Of a DNA stretch of 64,000 bases, positions 8,163 to 17,342 are shown one piece after another. The first letter of the stretch is position 1, and each line of letters opens with the position of its first letter. The notes beneath the pieces are model-generated. The model searched no databases, was not told the origin of the DNA, and saw only the letters and a list, made by a program, of their open reading frames with translations. The stretch is from DATAOG01 sp963753685 (GTDB taxonomy: Bacteria; Pseudomonadota; Alphaproteobacteria; Geminicoccales; Geminicoccaceae): contig CAVWDE010000022.1 in the NCBI GenBank assembly GCA_963753685.1, positions 146,700 through 210,699 on the forward strand, given 5' to 3'. Position numbers and translations under genes: made by a program.

Positions 8163-8519
8163 ATGAGCGACGTCAACCCGCCTGATCTGGCCCAGACCGT
8201 GGCCCGGCTCGAGGCCCGGCGGCTGGAGCTCGAGCAGCTGACCGCGAGCCATCGCGACGAGTCGCGCCCGGTCGAGCTCGACCAGACCGGGGCCGGCCGC
8301 CTGGCACGCATGGACGAGCTGCAGGCGCAGGCGATGGCGGTCGCGACCGAGCGTCGCCGCCAGCTCGAGCTCGACCGGATCGATGCCGCGCTGCGCCGGA
8401 TCGCGAGCGGCGACTACGGCTTCTGCGCCCGCTGCGGCGAGGACATCGGCCTCGAGCGCCTGGAGTTCGACCCGACCACGCCGCTCTGCATCGCCTGCGC
8501 CCGCGCCGGCGAGCGCTGA
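8163..8519 (+). CDS. DksA/TraR-family C4 zinc-finger protein
   Basis: A 118-residue protein with an N-terminal coiled coil (about residues 8-75, rich in Glu/Arg/Leu) and a C-terminal zinc finger CARC...CIAC (about residues 89-113, C-x2-C-x17-C-x2-C). The order and the segment IDAALRRIASGDYGFCARCGEDI are diagnostic of DksA/TraR proteins that insert into the RNA polymerase secondary channel. It is shorter than DksA (about 150), so it is probably one of the DksA-like paralogues. The final 106 bp overlap antisense with the desaturase gene. Confidence 0.88.
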   Translation: MSDVNPPDLAQTVARLEARRLELEQLTASHRDESRPVELDQTGAGRLARMDELQAQAMAVATERRRQLELDRIDAALRRIASGDYGFCARCGEDIGLERLEFDPTTPLCIACARAGER

Positions 8520-9457
8520 GTTTCTCCCACGCTGGCGCGGTCACCGAGGGTCGTCAGAATCTCGCGTTGCACCGCCACGTAACCGTCGGCCTGGACCGCG
8601 ATCCTGGCCGCCAGCAGCCGGTGCGCCGCCGGCAGCGCGTGGAACGGCAGCGCCGGATGGGCGTGATGCTCGGCGTGGTAGGGCATGTTCCAGGCGAGCC
8701 GCCGGACCAGCGCTGTGCTGCGGGTCGTGCGCGAGTTCAGGAGCATCGCCGGCACCAGCGGACACAGCGTGTGCTCGGCCAGCAGATACGCGCGCAGGAA
8801 CGGCTGGCCGAGCAGCGCCGGCCCGAGCCAGAAGACCAGCAGCGCGTCGCTGTTCGCCAGCAGCGAGCCAAGGCCGAGCAGGGTGTAGACGCCGAGCAGC
8901 ACACGCGCCTCGCGCACGATCCGCGGCCGGGCATGGGGGGCGATGAAGGGCTCCCCTGCCCGCCCCAGCGCATGGCGCACCGTGGTCGTGATCCGCTCGC
9001 GCCAGTAGGGCAGGCCCGAGACCTGCCAGAGATAATCCCCAAGGGTCGCGGGCTTGGGCACCGCCAGCTCCGGATCGCGCGCCGGATCCTGCGTGAAGCG
9101 ATGATGGGTGAAATGGAAGGCCCGGAAATACTCGGGCGGCAGCAGCAGCACAGCACCGCAGACCCAGGCGATCGCATCGTTCAGCCGGCGGCTGCGACAG
9201 GCGGTGCGATGGATCGTCTCATGCAGCGGCGCGAACAGGAAGACCAGCAGGATGCCGTAGGGCAGCATCGCCGGCACCAGCCAGGGCGAGCCGCGCGCGA
9301 GACCGACCCCGGCCCCGGCCGCGAACAGCGCCAGCAGGTGCAGCCCGAGCTGGCCGAGCCCTCGCAGGTCGGAGCGCGCGGCGAGCTCGAGCAGTGCCTG
9401 GCGCTCGGCGGCACTCGCCGCGGTGGTCGCGTAGATCGCATCCTGAGCCTGGCGCAT
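8414..9457 (-). CDS. Membrane fatty acid desaturase / hydroxylase family protein
   Basis: A 347-residue integral membrane di-iron enzyme. Three histidine boxes are visible: HETIH (about residue 78), FHFTHHR (about 114) and HAEHHAHP (about 266). They are separated by hydrophobic segments as in acyl-lipid desaturases. Spacing fits the family; the substrate (acyl chain or carotenoid) cannot be told. ATG start at 9457 (MRQAQDAIYATTA). The last 35 residues lie antisense to the end of the DksA-like gene and are not family-like, so the ancestral stop may have been lost. Confidence 0.88.
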   Translation of the reverse strand: MRQAQDAIYATTAASAAERQALLELAARSDLRGLGQLGLHLLALFAAGAGVGLARGSPWLVPAMLPYGILLVFLFAPLHETIHRTACRSRRLNDAIAWVCGAVLLLPPEYFRAFHFTHHRFTQDPARDPELAVPKPATLGDYLWQVSGLPYWRERITTTVRHALGRAGEPFIAPHARPRIVREARVLLGVYTLLGLGSLLANSDALLVFWLGPALLGQPFLRAYLLAEHTLCPLVPAMLLNSRTTRSTALVRRLAWNMPYHAEHHAHPALPFHALPAAHRLLAARIAVQADGYVAVQREILTTLGDRASVGETQRSPARAQAMQSGVVGSNSRRSRPMSSPQRAQKP

Positions 9458-9571
9458 GGGCCTCAACTCTAGCACATTCGGGCTTGACGCCAGCCCCCGA
9501 AGCGTGTCGAAGGCCTGCGGAGACCGCAGGTCGCTGGCCATCGAACCTCGGATCAACGGGAGCCATCGTCC

Positions 9572-10108
<537 letters not shown>

Positions 10109-10126
10109 CCACCAGCGGCCGCCGCG

Positions 10127-10486
10127 TCAGCCGCGCCGCAGGCGACCCTCCAGGTAGTCCTTGAGGGCGACCGCGTTGTTGCGCTCGCCATCCTTTGCGG
10201 CAAAGACCAGGGTCAGGCACCCTGCCCGCGCCCGCCGGGCGAGCTCCTCGATCGCCGGCCCCTGCCCGTCCAGCTCGCGAAAGTAGCGCTCGCGAAATTC
10301 TTCCCACTTCTCGGGGTCGTGGGCGAACCACTTTCGTAGTGGCGTGCTCGGCGCGAGGTCCCTGAGCCAGACGTCGAGCCGGAGCCTGTCCCTGGCGATG
10401 CCGCGCGGCCAGACCCGGTCGACGAGCGCCCGATAGCCATCGCCCTCGGACGGCGGCTCGTAGGCCCGCTTCAGCCCGATCGGCAA
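10127..10486 (-). CDS. DUF488-family protein
   Basis: A 119-residue protein beginning MPIGLKRAYEPPSEGDGYRA and containing LVDRVWPRGIARDRLRLDVW, LRKWFAHDPEKWEEFRERY and LTLVFAAKDGERNNAVALKD, the hallmark blocks of DUF488. The start is a TTG at 10486 preceded by GGAGG with 8-bp spacing; no ATG is available in frame. DUF488 proteins are small alpha/beta proteins of unknown function, often near redox genes. Its end faces the cyclophilin gene. Confidence 0.88.
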   Translation of the reverse strand: MPIGLKRAYEPPSEGDGYRALVDRVWPRGIARDRLRLDVWLRDLAPSTPLRKWFAHDPEKWEEFRERYFRELDGQGPAIEELARRARAGCLTLVFAAKDGERNNAVALKDYLEGRLRRG

Positions 10487-10518
10487 GCTTCTTACCTCCG
10501 ACCACCCGCTCGAGCCCG

Positions 10519-11295
10519 CTACCCGGCCTGACCGCGCGTGGCGACGATGAACAGCCGGCGGAACGGAAACAGCGTGCGCCCGTCCGCCCGTTTCGGATAG
10601 GCGGACCGCAACCGATCCGTGTATTCCGCCTCGAACGCGCGCAGTTCCTCGGCTTCGAGCGCGGCCTGCACCGGCCGGAGGGCCGTGCCCCGCGTCCAGC
10701 TCAGCACCGGATCGTCGCCCTCCAGGACCTGCAGGTACTCCGTCTCCCAGATGTCGATGCTGCCGGCGCGCGGCGCCAGGAGATCGTAGTACAGCTGGGG
10801 TGCGCCGACCGGCTCCCGGAGCAGCAATGGCTGCAGCCGTTCGGCCCAGGGCCCGGCGTCCGCGACTTCGCGCAGCAGCACATGCGAGGGCGAGCCGAAG
10901 TTGTGTGGCATCTGCACCGCGAGCACGCCGCCCGGCCGCACCTGCCCGAGCAGACGCGGCAGCAGGCGCGCGTGGTCGGGCAGCCATTGCAGCGCGGCGT
11001 TCGAGAACAGGACGTCGAGCGGCCCCGCCGGCGTCCATTCGGCGATGTCGCTCTCGACCCAGGCCGCCCGGAGACCGCTGGCGCGCGCCCTGGCCAGCAT
11101 CTCGGATGAACTGTCGACGCCCACCACCACCGCGTCGGGCCAACGGGCCACCAGCAGCGCGGTCGAGTTGCCGGGCCCGCACCCGAGATCCGCGACCCGC
11201 GCCGGCGACTTCAGCGCGACCCGCGCCAGCAGATCGACCGCCGGCCGGGTGCGGTGGTCGCCAAAGGCCAGATAGCGCTCAGGGTTCCAGCTCAA
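10519..11295 (-). CDS. tam: Trans-aconitate 2-methyltransferase
   Basis: A 258-residue SAM-dependent methyltransferase. Recognised as Tam by the N-terminus MSWNPERYLAFGDHRTRPAV and the SAM motif VADLGCGPGNSTALL (about residues 33-47). FSNAALQWLPDH and VQMPHNFGSPSH are also Tam signatures. The family esterifies trans-aconitate, removing a spontaneous inhibitor of aconitase. The ATG overlaps the end of vapC by four bases, so it appears to be read with the toxin-antitoxin pair, an unusual partnership. Confidence 0.9.
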   Translation of the reverse strand: MSWNPERYLAFGDHRTRPAVDLLARVALKSPARVADLGCGPGNSTALLVARWPDAVVVGVDSSSEMLARARASGLRAAWVESDIAEWTPAGPLDVLFSNAALQWLPDHARLLPRLLGQVRPGGVLAVQMPHNFGSPSHVLLREVADAGPWAERLQPLLLREPVGAPQLYYDLLAPRAGSIDIWETEYLQVLEGDDPVLSWTRGTALRPVQAALEAEELRAFEAEYTDRLRSAYPKRADGRTLFPFRRLFIVATRGQAG

Positions 11296-11702
11296 GCGAG
11301 TGGCGTCACACGGTCGGCCAGCGGCGGGCCGCGCACGGTCGCGATCAGCCGTCGGTCGGCGGTGATCAGCGGTGCGTCTTCGGCCTCCGCAAGCGCGAGG
11401 TAGAGACAGTCATAGATCGGATGATCTAGCTCGTGCACCAGCGCCGCGGCCCGGCTGATCAGGCGTTGAAGCGGCACGAGCCTCTGGAACGGCCCTGCGA
11501 TGTCGCTCGCGATCTGGTTGAGCTGGGAGGGATCGATCTCCCGCCGGCGCAATGACGTCCATGCGGCGTTGCAGACCTCAGCCAGGACCAGATCGGGCGC
11601 GATCAGCGGCACGCCGCGGTTCAAAAGATCGACCGCCCGATCGCTACCGTCTTCCCTGACGAACCATTTGCGCGCCACGCTTGCGTCAACGACGAACGTC
11701 AT
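11292..11702 (-). CDS. VapC-type PIN-domain ribonuclease toxin
   Basis: A 136-residue PIN domain. Acidic active-site residues are visible as Asp in MTFVVDASVARKWF, Glu in PDLVLAEVCNAAW, and the Asp cluster in YDCLYLALAE and APLITADRRLI. VapC toxins cleave tRNA or rRNA. The ATG at 11702 overlaps the antitoxin gene by four bases (ATGA), which fixes the start; the upstream in-frame extension is discarded. Confidence 0.88.
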   Translation of the reverse strand: MTFVVDASVARKWFVREDGSDRAVDLLNRGVPLIAPDLVLAEVCNAAWTSLRRREIDPSQLNQIASDIAGPFQRLVPLQRLISRAAALVHELDHPIYDCLYLALAEAEDAPLITADRRLIATVRGPPLADRVTPLA

Positions 11703-11932
11703 CGGCTGTCGCGGTCCTCGCGGATCAGATCTTCGGCGAGCTTGCGGGGGCCGGGCGGGGTCAGCGCGCGACACGCCGCGAGCCGCTCCAACAGCTCCTC
11801 ACGGGTGGGCTTGGCCGCATCGGCGAGCACGTCGCGGAGCTGCTGCTCCAGCGACACGCCGCGCGCCTTCGCGCGCCGCTTGTGCGCCGCAATCACCTCG
11901 TCGTCCAACCTGCGCACGATCACCTGGCCCAT
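11699..11932 (-). CDS. VapB/FitA-type ribbon-helix-helix antitoxin
   Basis: A 77-residue antitoxin. The N-terminus GQVIVRRLDDEVIAAHKRRA is the ribbon-helix-helix DNA-binding domain of the FitA/StbC type, followed by RGVSLEQQLRDVLADAA. The C-terminal half should neutralise VapC. It is the first gene of a vapB-vapC-tam operon with two four-base overlaps, so all three share the autoregulated promoter upstream of 11932. Confidence 0.87.
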   Translation of the reverse strand: MGQVIVRRLDDEVIAAHKRRAKARGVSLEQQLRDVLADAAKPTREELLERLAACRALTPPGPRKLAEDLIREDRDSR

Positions 11933-11996
11933 CGGCCGCCCCTGGCGCTGATCGCGCCAGTGATAGCGCAGCGCCCCTCACGGGCGCAACGGCAAC

Positions 11997-12434
11997 TCAG
12001 CTGGCGGCGTAGGGCGAGACCACGTAGGGCGGGCCGCAGTTCTGTGCGATGCCGTCGCCGAGCGCCTGGTAACCCTCGGAGGAGTCGGCGCCGAGCGCCA
12101 GGATGCCGGCGATCGGCGCCGCAACCACCAGGCTCGCGCCGCACACGACGGTCTTGAAGGCGAGCGCGAACGGCGTCCCGATGATGCTCACCGCCCAGCC
12201 CGCGGCGGTCGCGCTGGGCCTGGTGGCCGCCGGTGCCGACGTGGCATTTCCGGACGCCGGCCCGGTGCCGTAGCTGATGGGCACGGTTTGCGCGCCGGAG
12301 GTAAGCGGCGCGGGGCCCGCACCGGAGCTCGTGGGCGCCGGCCTCGATGCGGCGTTCGATCCGGCGGGCTGAGGCGAGCTGGCGCAGGCCGCAAGGGCCA
12401 GCGCAAGCGGCACGACCAAGGCTTTCCTCGACAT
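11997..12434 (-). CDS. Putative lipoprotein of unknown function
   Basis: A 145-residue protein with a clean lipoprotein signal (MSRKALVVPLALALAAC, Cys17). Then comes a low-complexity Ser/Pro/Ala linker (residues 18-70) and a hydrophobic, glycine-rich segment (WAVSIIGTPFALAFKTVVCG to AAPIAGILALG). Such proteins resemble small outer-membrane-associated lipoproteins with a glycine-zipper-like hairpin, but no family was recognised. It lies 129 bp downstream of the flavoprotein gene on the same strand. Confidence 0.7.
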   Translation of the reverse strand: MSRKALVVPLALALAACASSPQPAGSNAASRPAPTSSGAGPAPLTSGAQTVPISYGTGPASGNATSAPAATRPSATAAGWAVSIIGTPFALAFKTVVCGASLVVAAPIAGILALGADSSEGYQALGDGIAQNCGPPYVVSPYAAS

Positions 12435-12563
12435 GGCTCTCCCTCCATCCGTTGTGGTCGGGCTTGCCGCCCGACCCCGGACTCTCTTGTGATGTGGGGA
12501 TGCGAGGCCAGGCCGTCACTCTTCTCCGGCCATAAGGGGTAGTGGAGCGGACGCGCGGGCGGC

Positions 12564-15008
12564 TCAAGCCCGCATCCTCGCACCGTCGGGATCGAAGAAC
12601 GGCCGCAGGCTGGCCTCGGCCGGGTAGCGCTCGCCCGCGATCTCGATCTCGAAGCGCGCCTGGCGCAGCAGCCCGGCCGTGACCCCGTCCGGATGGCGGA
12701 CCCAGCCCATGCCGAGCGCGCTCCCCAGCGTGTGGCCATAGCCGCCCGAAGTCAAAAGGCCGATCCGGGCGCCGTCCATGACGATCGGCTCGTCGTGGTG
12801 CAGGAGCGGCGCCGGATCCATAAGCTTGAACTGCACCAGGCGTTTGGTCGGGGTTTTCCCGGATGCGCGCCGCAGGGCGTCCTGGCCGATGAAACCGCCC
12901 GGCTTGTCGAGGGCGACCGCGAACCCGAGGCCCGCCTCGAAGGGCGTGTCGGCATCGCCGACATCGTGGCCAAAGCTGCGAAACGCCTTCTCCAGGCGCA
13001 GCGAGTTCAGGGCGTGGAAGCCCGCAAGCATGCTCTGGTCGCCGAGCGTCGCCAGGATCAGATCGAGCACCGGGCCCGCGAACTCGCTGGCCAGGTAGAG
13101 CTCGAAACCGAGCTCGCCGACGTAGGAGATCCGCTGCGCCCGGACCAGCGCGTAGCCGACCTCGATCGCCTGCGCCGTCCCGAACGGGAACGCGTCGTTC
13201 GAGAGATCCGCCGGGGTCAAAGGGGCCAGCAGGTCGCGGCTTGCGGGTCCCATCAGCCCCAACACCGCGAAGCCCGAGGTGACGTCGGTGAGATGCGCGT
13301 GCGCATCGCCCGGGATGTGCCGGCGCAGCCAATGGAAATCGCGTGCCTGGCTCGCCGCCCCGGTCGTGATCATGAAGCGGTCCGAAGCCAGGCGTGTGAC
13401 CGTGAGGTCGGCCTCGATGCCGCCCCGCTCGTTCAGCCACTGGGTATAGACCACGCGGCCCGGCGCGACCGCGACATCGTTGGCGCACACCCGCTGGAGC
13501 ACCGCTTCGGCATCGCGCCCCTGGAGCAGGTATTTGCCGAACGAGGACAGATCGAACAGACCCGCCCGCTCGCGCACCGCCCGGTGCTCGGCCGCCTCGC
13601 GCTCGAACCAGCGCGTCCGGCCGTAGGAGTAGTCGTAATGCGGGTGCGTCCCAGGCTCGCCGTACCACCCCGGCCGCTCCCAGCCGGCGGTCTCGGAAAA
13701 ACAGGCGCCGCGCGCGGCCAGGCGTTCGTGCAGGGGCGAGAGCCGCGCTGGGCGCGCGCTCGCATATTGCCGGCTCGGCCAATGCATGGCGTAGAGCAGA
13801 CCCAGACCCTCGACCGCGCGGTCGCGGACATAGCGCGAGGTGCCCTGGAACGGCTGCATCCGCCGGAGATCGACATCCCACAGGTCCATGGGCGGGTGGC
13901 CCTGCGCGATCCACGCCGCGAGCGCCATGCCCGCACCGCCGGCCGACTGGATGCCGATCGAGTTGAAGCCAGCAGCAACGAACAGGCCCTTCAGCTCCGG
14001 CGCCTCGCCGAGGTGATAGCGATCGTCCGGGGTGAAGCTCTCAGGCCCGCAGAAGAACTTCCGGATGCCGACCTCGGCCAACGCCGGAATCCGCCGCATG
14101 GCGTCCTCGAGGAACGGCATGAAATGGTCCCAGTCCTCGGGCAGCTCGCCGAACTCGAAGTCGTCCGGGATGCCGTCCACCGCCCAGGGCTTGGCGACCG
14201 GCTCGAACACCCCGACCAGGAGCTTGCCCGCATCCTCCTTGGCGTAGAGGCAGCCGTCCGGATCGCGCAGCACCGGGAGATCTCTTGGCAGCCCCGCCAT
14301 CGGCTCGGTCAGGACGTAGAAATGCTCGCACGCCTGGAGCGGGACGTTGACCCCGGCCAGGCGCCCGACCGCGCGCCCCCACATGCCGGCAGCGTTGACC
14401 ACGACCTCGGTCGCGACCGGCCCCTGCGCGGTCTGGACGCCGGTGACCCGGCCGTTCGCCTGGGTGATGCCGGTGACCGTGCATCCTTCGACGATCCGGG
14501 CGCCCGCCAGGCGCGCCCCTTTGGCCAGCGCCTGGGTGATGTCGATCGGATTGGCCTGGCCGTCGGTCGTGATGAAGATCGCGCCGGCGAGGTCGCTCAC
14601 CTCGAGCAGCGGATGGCGCGCCTTGGCCTCGGCCGGGCTCAGAACCTCGATCTCGAGGCCGAAGGTCCGGCCCATCGAGGCCGCGCGCTTGAGCTCGGTG
14701 AAGCGCTCGGCCGTGCGCGCGAGGCTCAAGCTGCCGTGCTGGCGAAAACCGGTCGGCTGGCCGGTCTCGGCCTCGAGCCGGCCGTACAGCTCGGCCGAAT
14801 ATTTGGCGAGCCGGGTCAGGTTCTCGGTGGCGCGCAGCTGCCCGATCAGGCCGGCCGCGTGCCAGGTGGTGCCGGAGGTCAGCTGCCTGCGCTCGAGCAG
14901 CAGCACGTCCGTCCAGCCGAGCCGGGCCAGGTGATAGGCGATCGAGCAGCCGACCACGCCGCCGCCGATGATCACGGCCTGCGCGTGGCTCGGCAGATCT
15001 GCGGCCAT
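12564..15008 (-). CDS. Dimethylglycine/sarcosine dehydrogenase-like flavoprotein with GcvT domain
   Basis: An 814-residue two-part enzyme. Residues 1-400 form a DAO-type FAD domain: dinucleotide motif VIIGGGVVGCSIAYHLA, and SGTTWHAAGL whose His is the usual covalent FAD site. Residues about 430-805 form an aminomethyltransferase (GcvT) fold (ERAGLFDLSSFGKYLLQG, LGLMGPASRDLL, SYVGELGFELYL, GLGFAVALDKPGGFIGQDAL). The family oxidatively demethylates N-methylated glycines and passes the one-carbon unit to tetrahydrofolate. Exact substrate not decidable. No other folate genes are adjacent. Confidence 0.88.
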   Translation of the reverse strand: MAADLPSHAQAVIIGGGVVGCSIAYHLARLGWTDVLLLERRQLTSGTTWHAAGLIGQLRATENLTRLAKYSAELYGRLEAETGQPTGFRQHGSLSLARTAERFTELKRAASMGRTFGLEIEVLSPAEAKARHPLLEVSDLAGAIFITTDGQANPIDITQALAKGARLAGARIVEGCTVTGITQANGRVTGVQTAQGPVATEVVVNAAGMWGRAVGRLAGVNVPLQACEHFYVLTEPMAGLPRDLPVLRDPDGCLYAKEDAGKLLVGVFEPVAKPWAVDGIPDDFEFGELPEDWDHFMPFLEDAMRRIPALAEVGIRKFFCGPESFTPDDRYHLGEAPELKGLFVAAGFNSIGIQSAGGAGMALAAWIAQGHPPMDLWDVDLRRMQPFQGTSRYVRDRAVEGLGLLYAMHWPSRQYASARPARLSPLHERLAARGACFSETAGWERPGWYGEPGTHPHYDYSYGRTRWFEREAAEHRAVRERAGLFDLSSFGKYLLQGRDAEAVLQRVCANDVAVAPGRVVYTQWLNERGGIEADLTVTRLASDRFMITTGAASQARDFHWLRRHIPGDAHAHLTDVTSGFAVLGLMGPASRDLLAPLTPADLSNDAFPFGTAQAIEVGYALVRAQRISYVGELGFELYLASEFAGPVLDLILATLGDQSMLAGFHALNSLRLEKAFRSFGHDVGDADTPFEAGLGFAVALDKPGGFIGQDALRRASGKTPTKRLVQFKLMDPAPLLHHDEPIVMDGARIGLLTSGGYGHTLGSALGMGWVRHPDGVTAGLLRQARFEIEIAGERYPAEASLRPFFDPDGARMRA

Positions 15009-15128
15009 CGCCCGCCTCCCCGATCATGTCCGCGGGCCCGTCCGGCAACGGCTCGCCGGACCGGTTCGCGTCTCTTCCCGGATAAGCGGTGCGTGGCCGG
15101 CTGTGAAGTCGAAAAGCCGAGGGTACCG

Positions 15129-15513
15129 CTAGAACGACGCGGTCAGCGGAGCCGGGCTCCGCGCGCCTGGGTTGGCCAACGGGTCGGGGCCAAACCGGTT
15201 GGGGCCGCGGGCGCCCGGCAGCAGCCCGACCTCGATCGCCAGCCAGATCGCCCCCAGCACCGGGATGGCCACGATCGACAGGAACCAGCCGCTCCGGCCA
15301 CGATCGTGCAGGCGCTTGACGGTGATGACGGAGCAGGGAATCAGCGGTCGCCAGACAGAGCAGCGCACCGAGCACCAGGAGGCCAGGCTCGCCCTCGGAG
15401 CCGATCAGCATGTCGGCGACGATCTGGGCAGCGATCAGAGGCAGGGACACCAGCCAATAGCGCTGCCGATCCATCCGGCCGCGGGCGGAAAAATACACGT
15501 CTCGCCAATCCAT
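15129..15513 (-). CDS. DUF805 membrane protein, frameshifted
   Basis: The N-terminal half is read from the ATG at 15513 (MDWRDVYFSARGRMDRQRYW, the DUF805 opening) through two hydrophobic helices to about 15352. The second half (PLIPCSVITVKRLHDRGRSG, then the GPNRFGPDP tail) is in the next frame. The sum of both parts is 385 bp, one more than a multiple of three, consistent with a single-base insertion around 15352. Intact family members are 110-140-residue inner-membrane proteins of unknown role. Sequencing error and genuine inactivation cannot be separated here. Confidence 0.75.
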
Positions 15514-15637
15514 GGACGGTCTCCCGCCGGGTCTTGCATCGGGCGCGCGCTCTGCCGGATCGCCGCCGATGATCGCAGGCCGCGCTTACGATCGGCTTAA
15601 GGCACGCGCCCGACCCTCGCCGACCGCCGGATCCGGC

Positions 15638-17119
15638 TCAGAGCGGCCGCCTGGCGCAGGCCGCGTAGGTCGGAGCCCAGGGGCGGAGGCGTTCGAAGGT
15701 CGCGCTCGCCGCGAGCACGTCGCCATCGGCATAGCGCCGGCCGATGATCTGCATCCCGACCGGCAGGCCGTCGATCATGCCGGCCGGGATCGAGGCCGCC
15801 GGGTGGCCCGAGAAGTTGATCAGGTAGGTCAGGCACCAGCCGATCAGCGGGTCGACCGCTTCGCCGTTGACCTCGCTCGGGCCCACGGTGTTGCCGTCGC
15901 CGGCGTTCTCGACCGGCAGGCAGGCGAGCGTCGGGCTGACCAGCAGGTCGTAGTTGGCGAGCACGCTCTGGATCGCGCCATAGATCTCGGAGCGGGTTGC
16001 CTGATCGTTGAAGAAATCGAGCGCCGACATGCCGTAGCCCTGGTCGACCCAGCGCAGATACTGCGGCGGGAAGTCGTCCCGATGGTCGCGCAAGAGGTCG
16101 ATGCCATTGGCCTTGAAGATCTCGAAGGTCTGGACGTTGAGGGGCATGATCAGGCGGCACCAGAGGTCGCTGAGCTCGCGCTGCGGCCGCTTGATTCCGA
16201 CCTTGACCTCCTCGACCACGGCGCCCGCCTCCTCGAAGGCGCGCACCGCCTTGGCGACCGCCTCCGCGACCGGGCGCTCGACCGGGAAGACGTCGAAGTT
16301 CGGGGTATAGGCGATCTTCCAGCCGCGGATCGAGGCGCGGGTCGCGAGCGTGAAGTCGACCTGCTCATCGAGGCTGAACGGATCGCGCGGGTCGTAGCCC
16401 GCAAGCGCGGTGAGGACCAGCGCCGCGTCGTCGACCGTGCGCGTGATCGGACCCTCGAACAGGAACGGCGTCGTGCCGCCGAAGGCGTTGGCGCCGGCGA
16501 AGAGCGGCACCCGGCCGAACGACGCCTTGTAGCCGTAGACCCCGCACCAGGATGCCGGGATCCGGATCGAGCCGCCGCCGTCGGTGCCCTCGGCGAACGG
16601 CAGCAGGCCGTCGGCGACCGCGGCCGCACTGCCGCCCGAGGAGCCGCCGGTGTTCCTGGCGAGATCGAACGGATTGCGCGACGGCCCGAACATCGGATTG
16701 TCGCAGGTGCCGCGAAAGCCCATGACCGGGCTGTTGGTCTTGCCGACCAGGATCGCGCCCGCCTGCTCGATCCGCTCGGCGAAGGCGCAGTGGAAGTCGG
16801 GCACGAAGTCCTTGAGCGCGCGCACCCCGCCGAAGGTGCTGGGCCAGCCGGGCTTGAAGTCGAACAGGTCCTTGATCGCGGTCGGCACGCCGTGCAGGGG
16901 GCCAAACGCCGTGCCCGACATCAGCGCCTGCTCGGCCTCCCTGGCGCGCGCCCGCGCATCCTCGAAGCCGAGATAGACGAGCGCGTTCAGGCTCGGGTTG
17001 CGGGCTTCGATGCGCGCGATGAACGCGTCCACGACCTCGACCGGCGACAGATCGTGCCGGCGGATGCGGAGCGCCAGATCGGTCGCGGACAGATGAGCGA
17101 CCTCGTCCGACAGCGTCAT
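15638..17119 (-). CDS. Amidase-signature hydrolase
   Basis: A 493-residue amidase with an intact Ser-cisSer-Lys triad: Lys in GVPTAIKDLFDFKPG, cis-Ser in NTGGSSGGSAAAV and Ser in GTDGGGSIRIPASWCG. It lacks GatA-specific segments and is not next to gat genes, so it is a general amidase (amide, nitrile-derived amide or carbamoyl substrates). The tail NFSGHPAASIPAGMIDGLPVG is typical. ATG at 17119; divergent from the SMP-30 gene. Confidence 0.88.
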   Translation of the reverse strand: MTLSDEVAHLSATDLALRIRRHDLSPVEVVDAFIARIEARNPSLNALVYLGFEDARARAREAEQALMSGTAFGPLHGVPTAIKDLFDFKPGWPSTFGGVRALKDFVPDFHCAFAERIEQAGAILVGKTNSPVMGFRGTCDNPMFGPSRNPFDLARNTGGSSGGSAAAVADGLLPFAEGTDGGGSIRIPASWCGVYGYKASFGRVPLFAGANAFGGTTPFLFEGPITRTVDDAALVLTALAGYDPRDPFSLDEQVDFTLATRASIRGWKIAYTPNFDVFPVERPVAEAVAKAVRAFEEAGAVVEEVKVGIKRPQRELSDLWCRLIMPLNVQTFEIFKANGIDLLRDHRDDFPPQYLRWVDQGYGMSALDFFNDQATRSEIYGAIQSVLANYDLLVSPTLACLPVENAGDGNTVGPSEVNGEAVDPLIGWCLTYLINFSGHPAASIPAGMIDGLPVGMQIIGRRYADGDVLAASATFERLRPWAPTYAACARRPL

Positions 17120-17342
17120 CGGGCTCTCCTTGATCCTTAGTAGCGCTCGGGTTGGCCGCGCCTATGCCGGGCCGCCACCGCGCTACAAAACCCGAGATAG
17201 GCTAATTTTTCGCAACTCGCCAACCGAAAGGAGGCCCGCCGGATCCCGGGCGGGCCGCCCCGATCTGGCTTGCCAAGCGCGGTTTTCGCGTCAAATTGCA
17301 GGGGCGCGCTCGAGCGATCACAAAAATGAGGGGAGCAGAACC

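Noticed and set aside
12693..15572. 959-residue open frame antisense to the flavoprotein gene
   Set aside because: A very long frame, but its translation has no family features. The minus strand shows intact FAD and GcvT domains.
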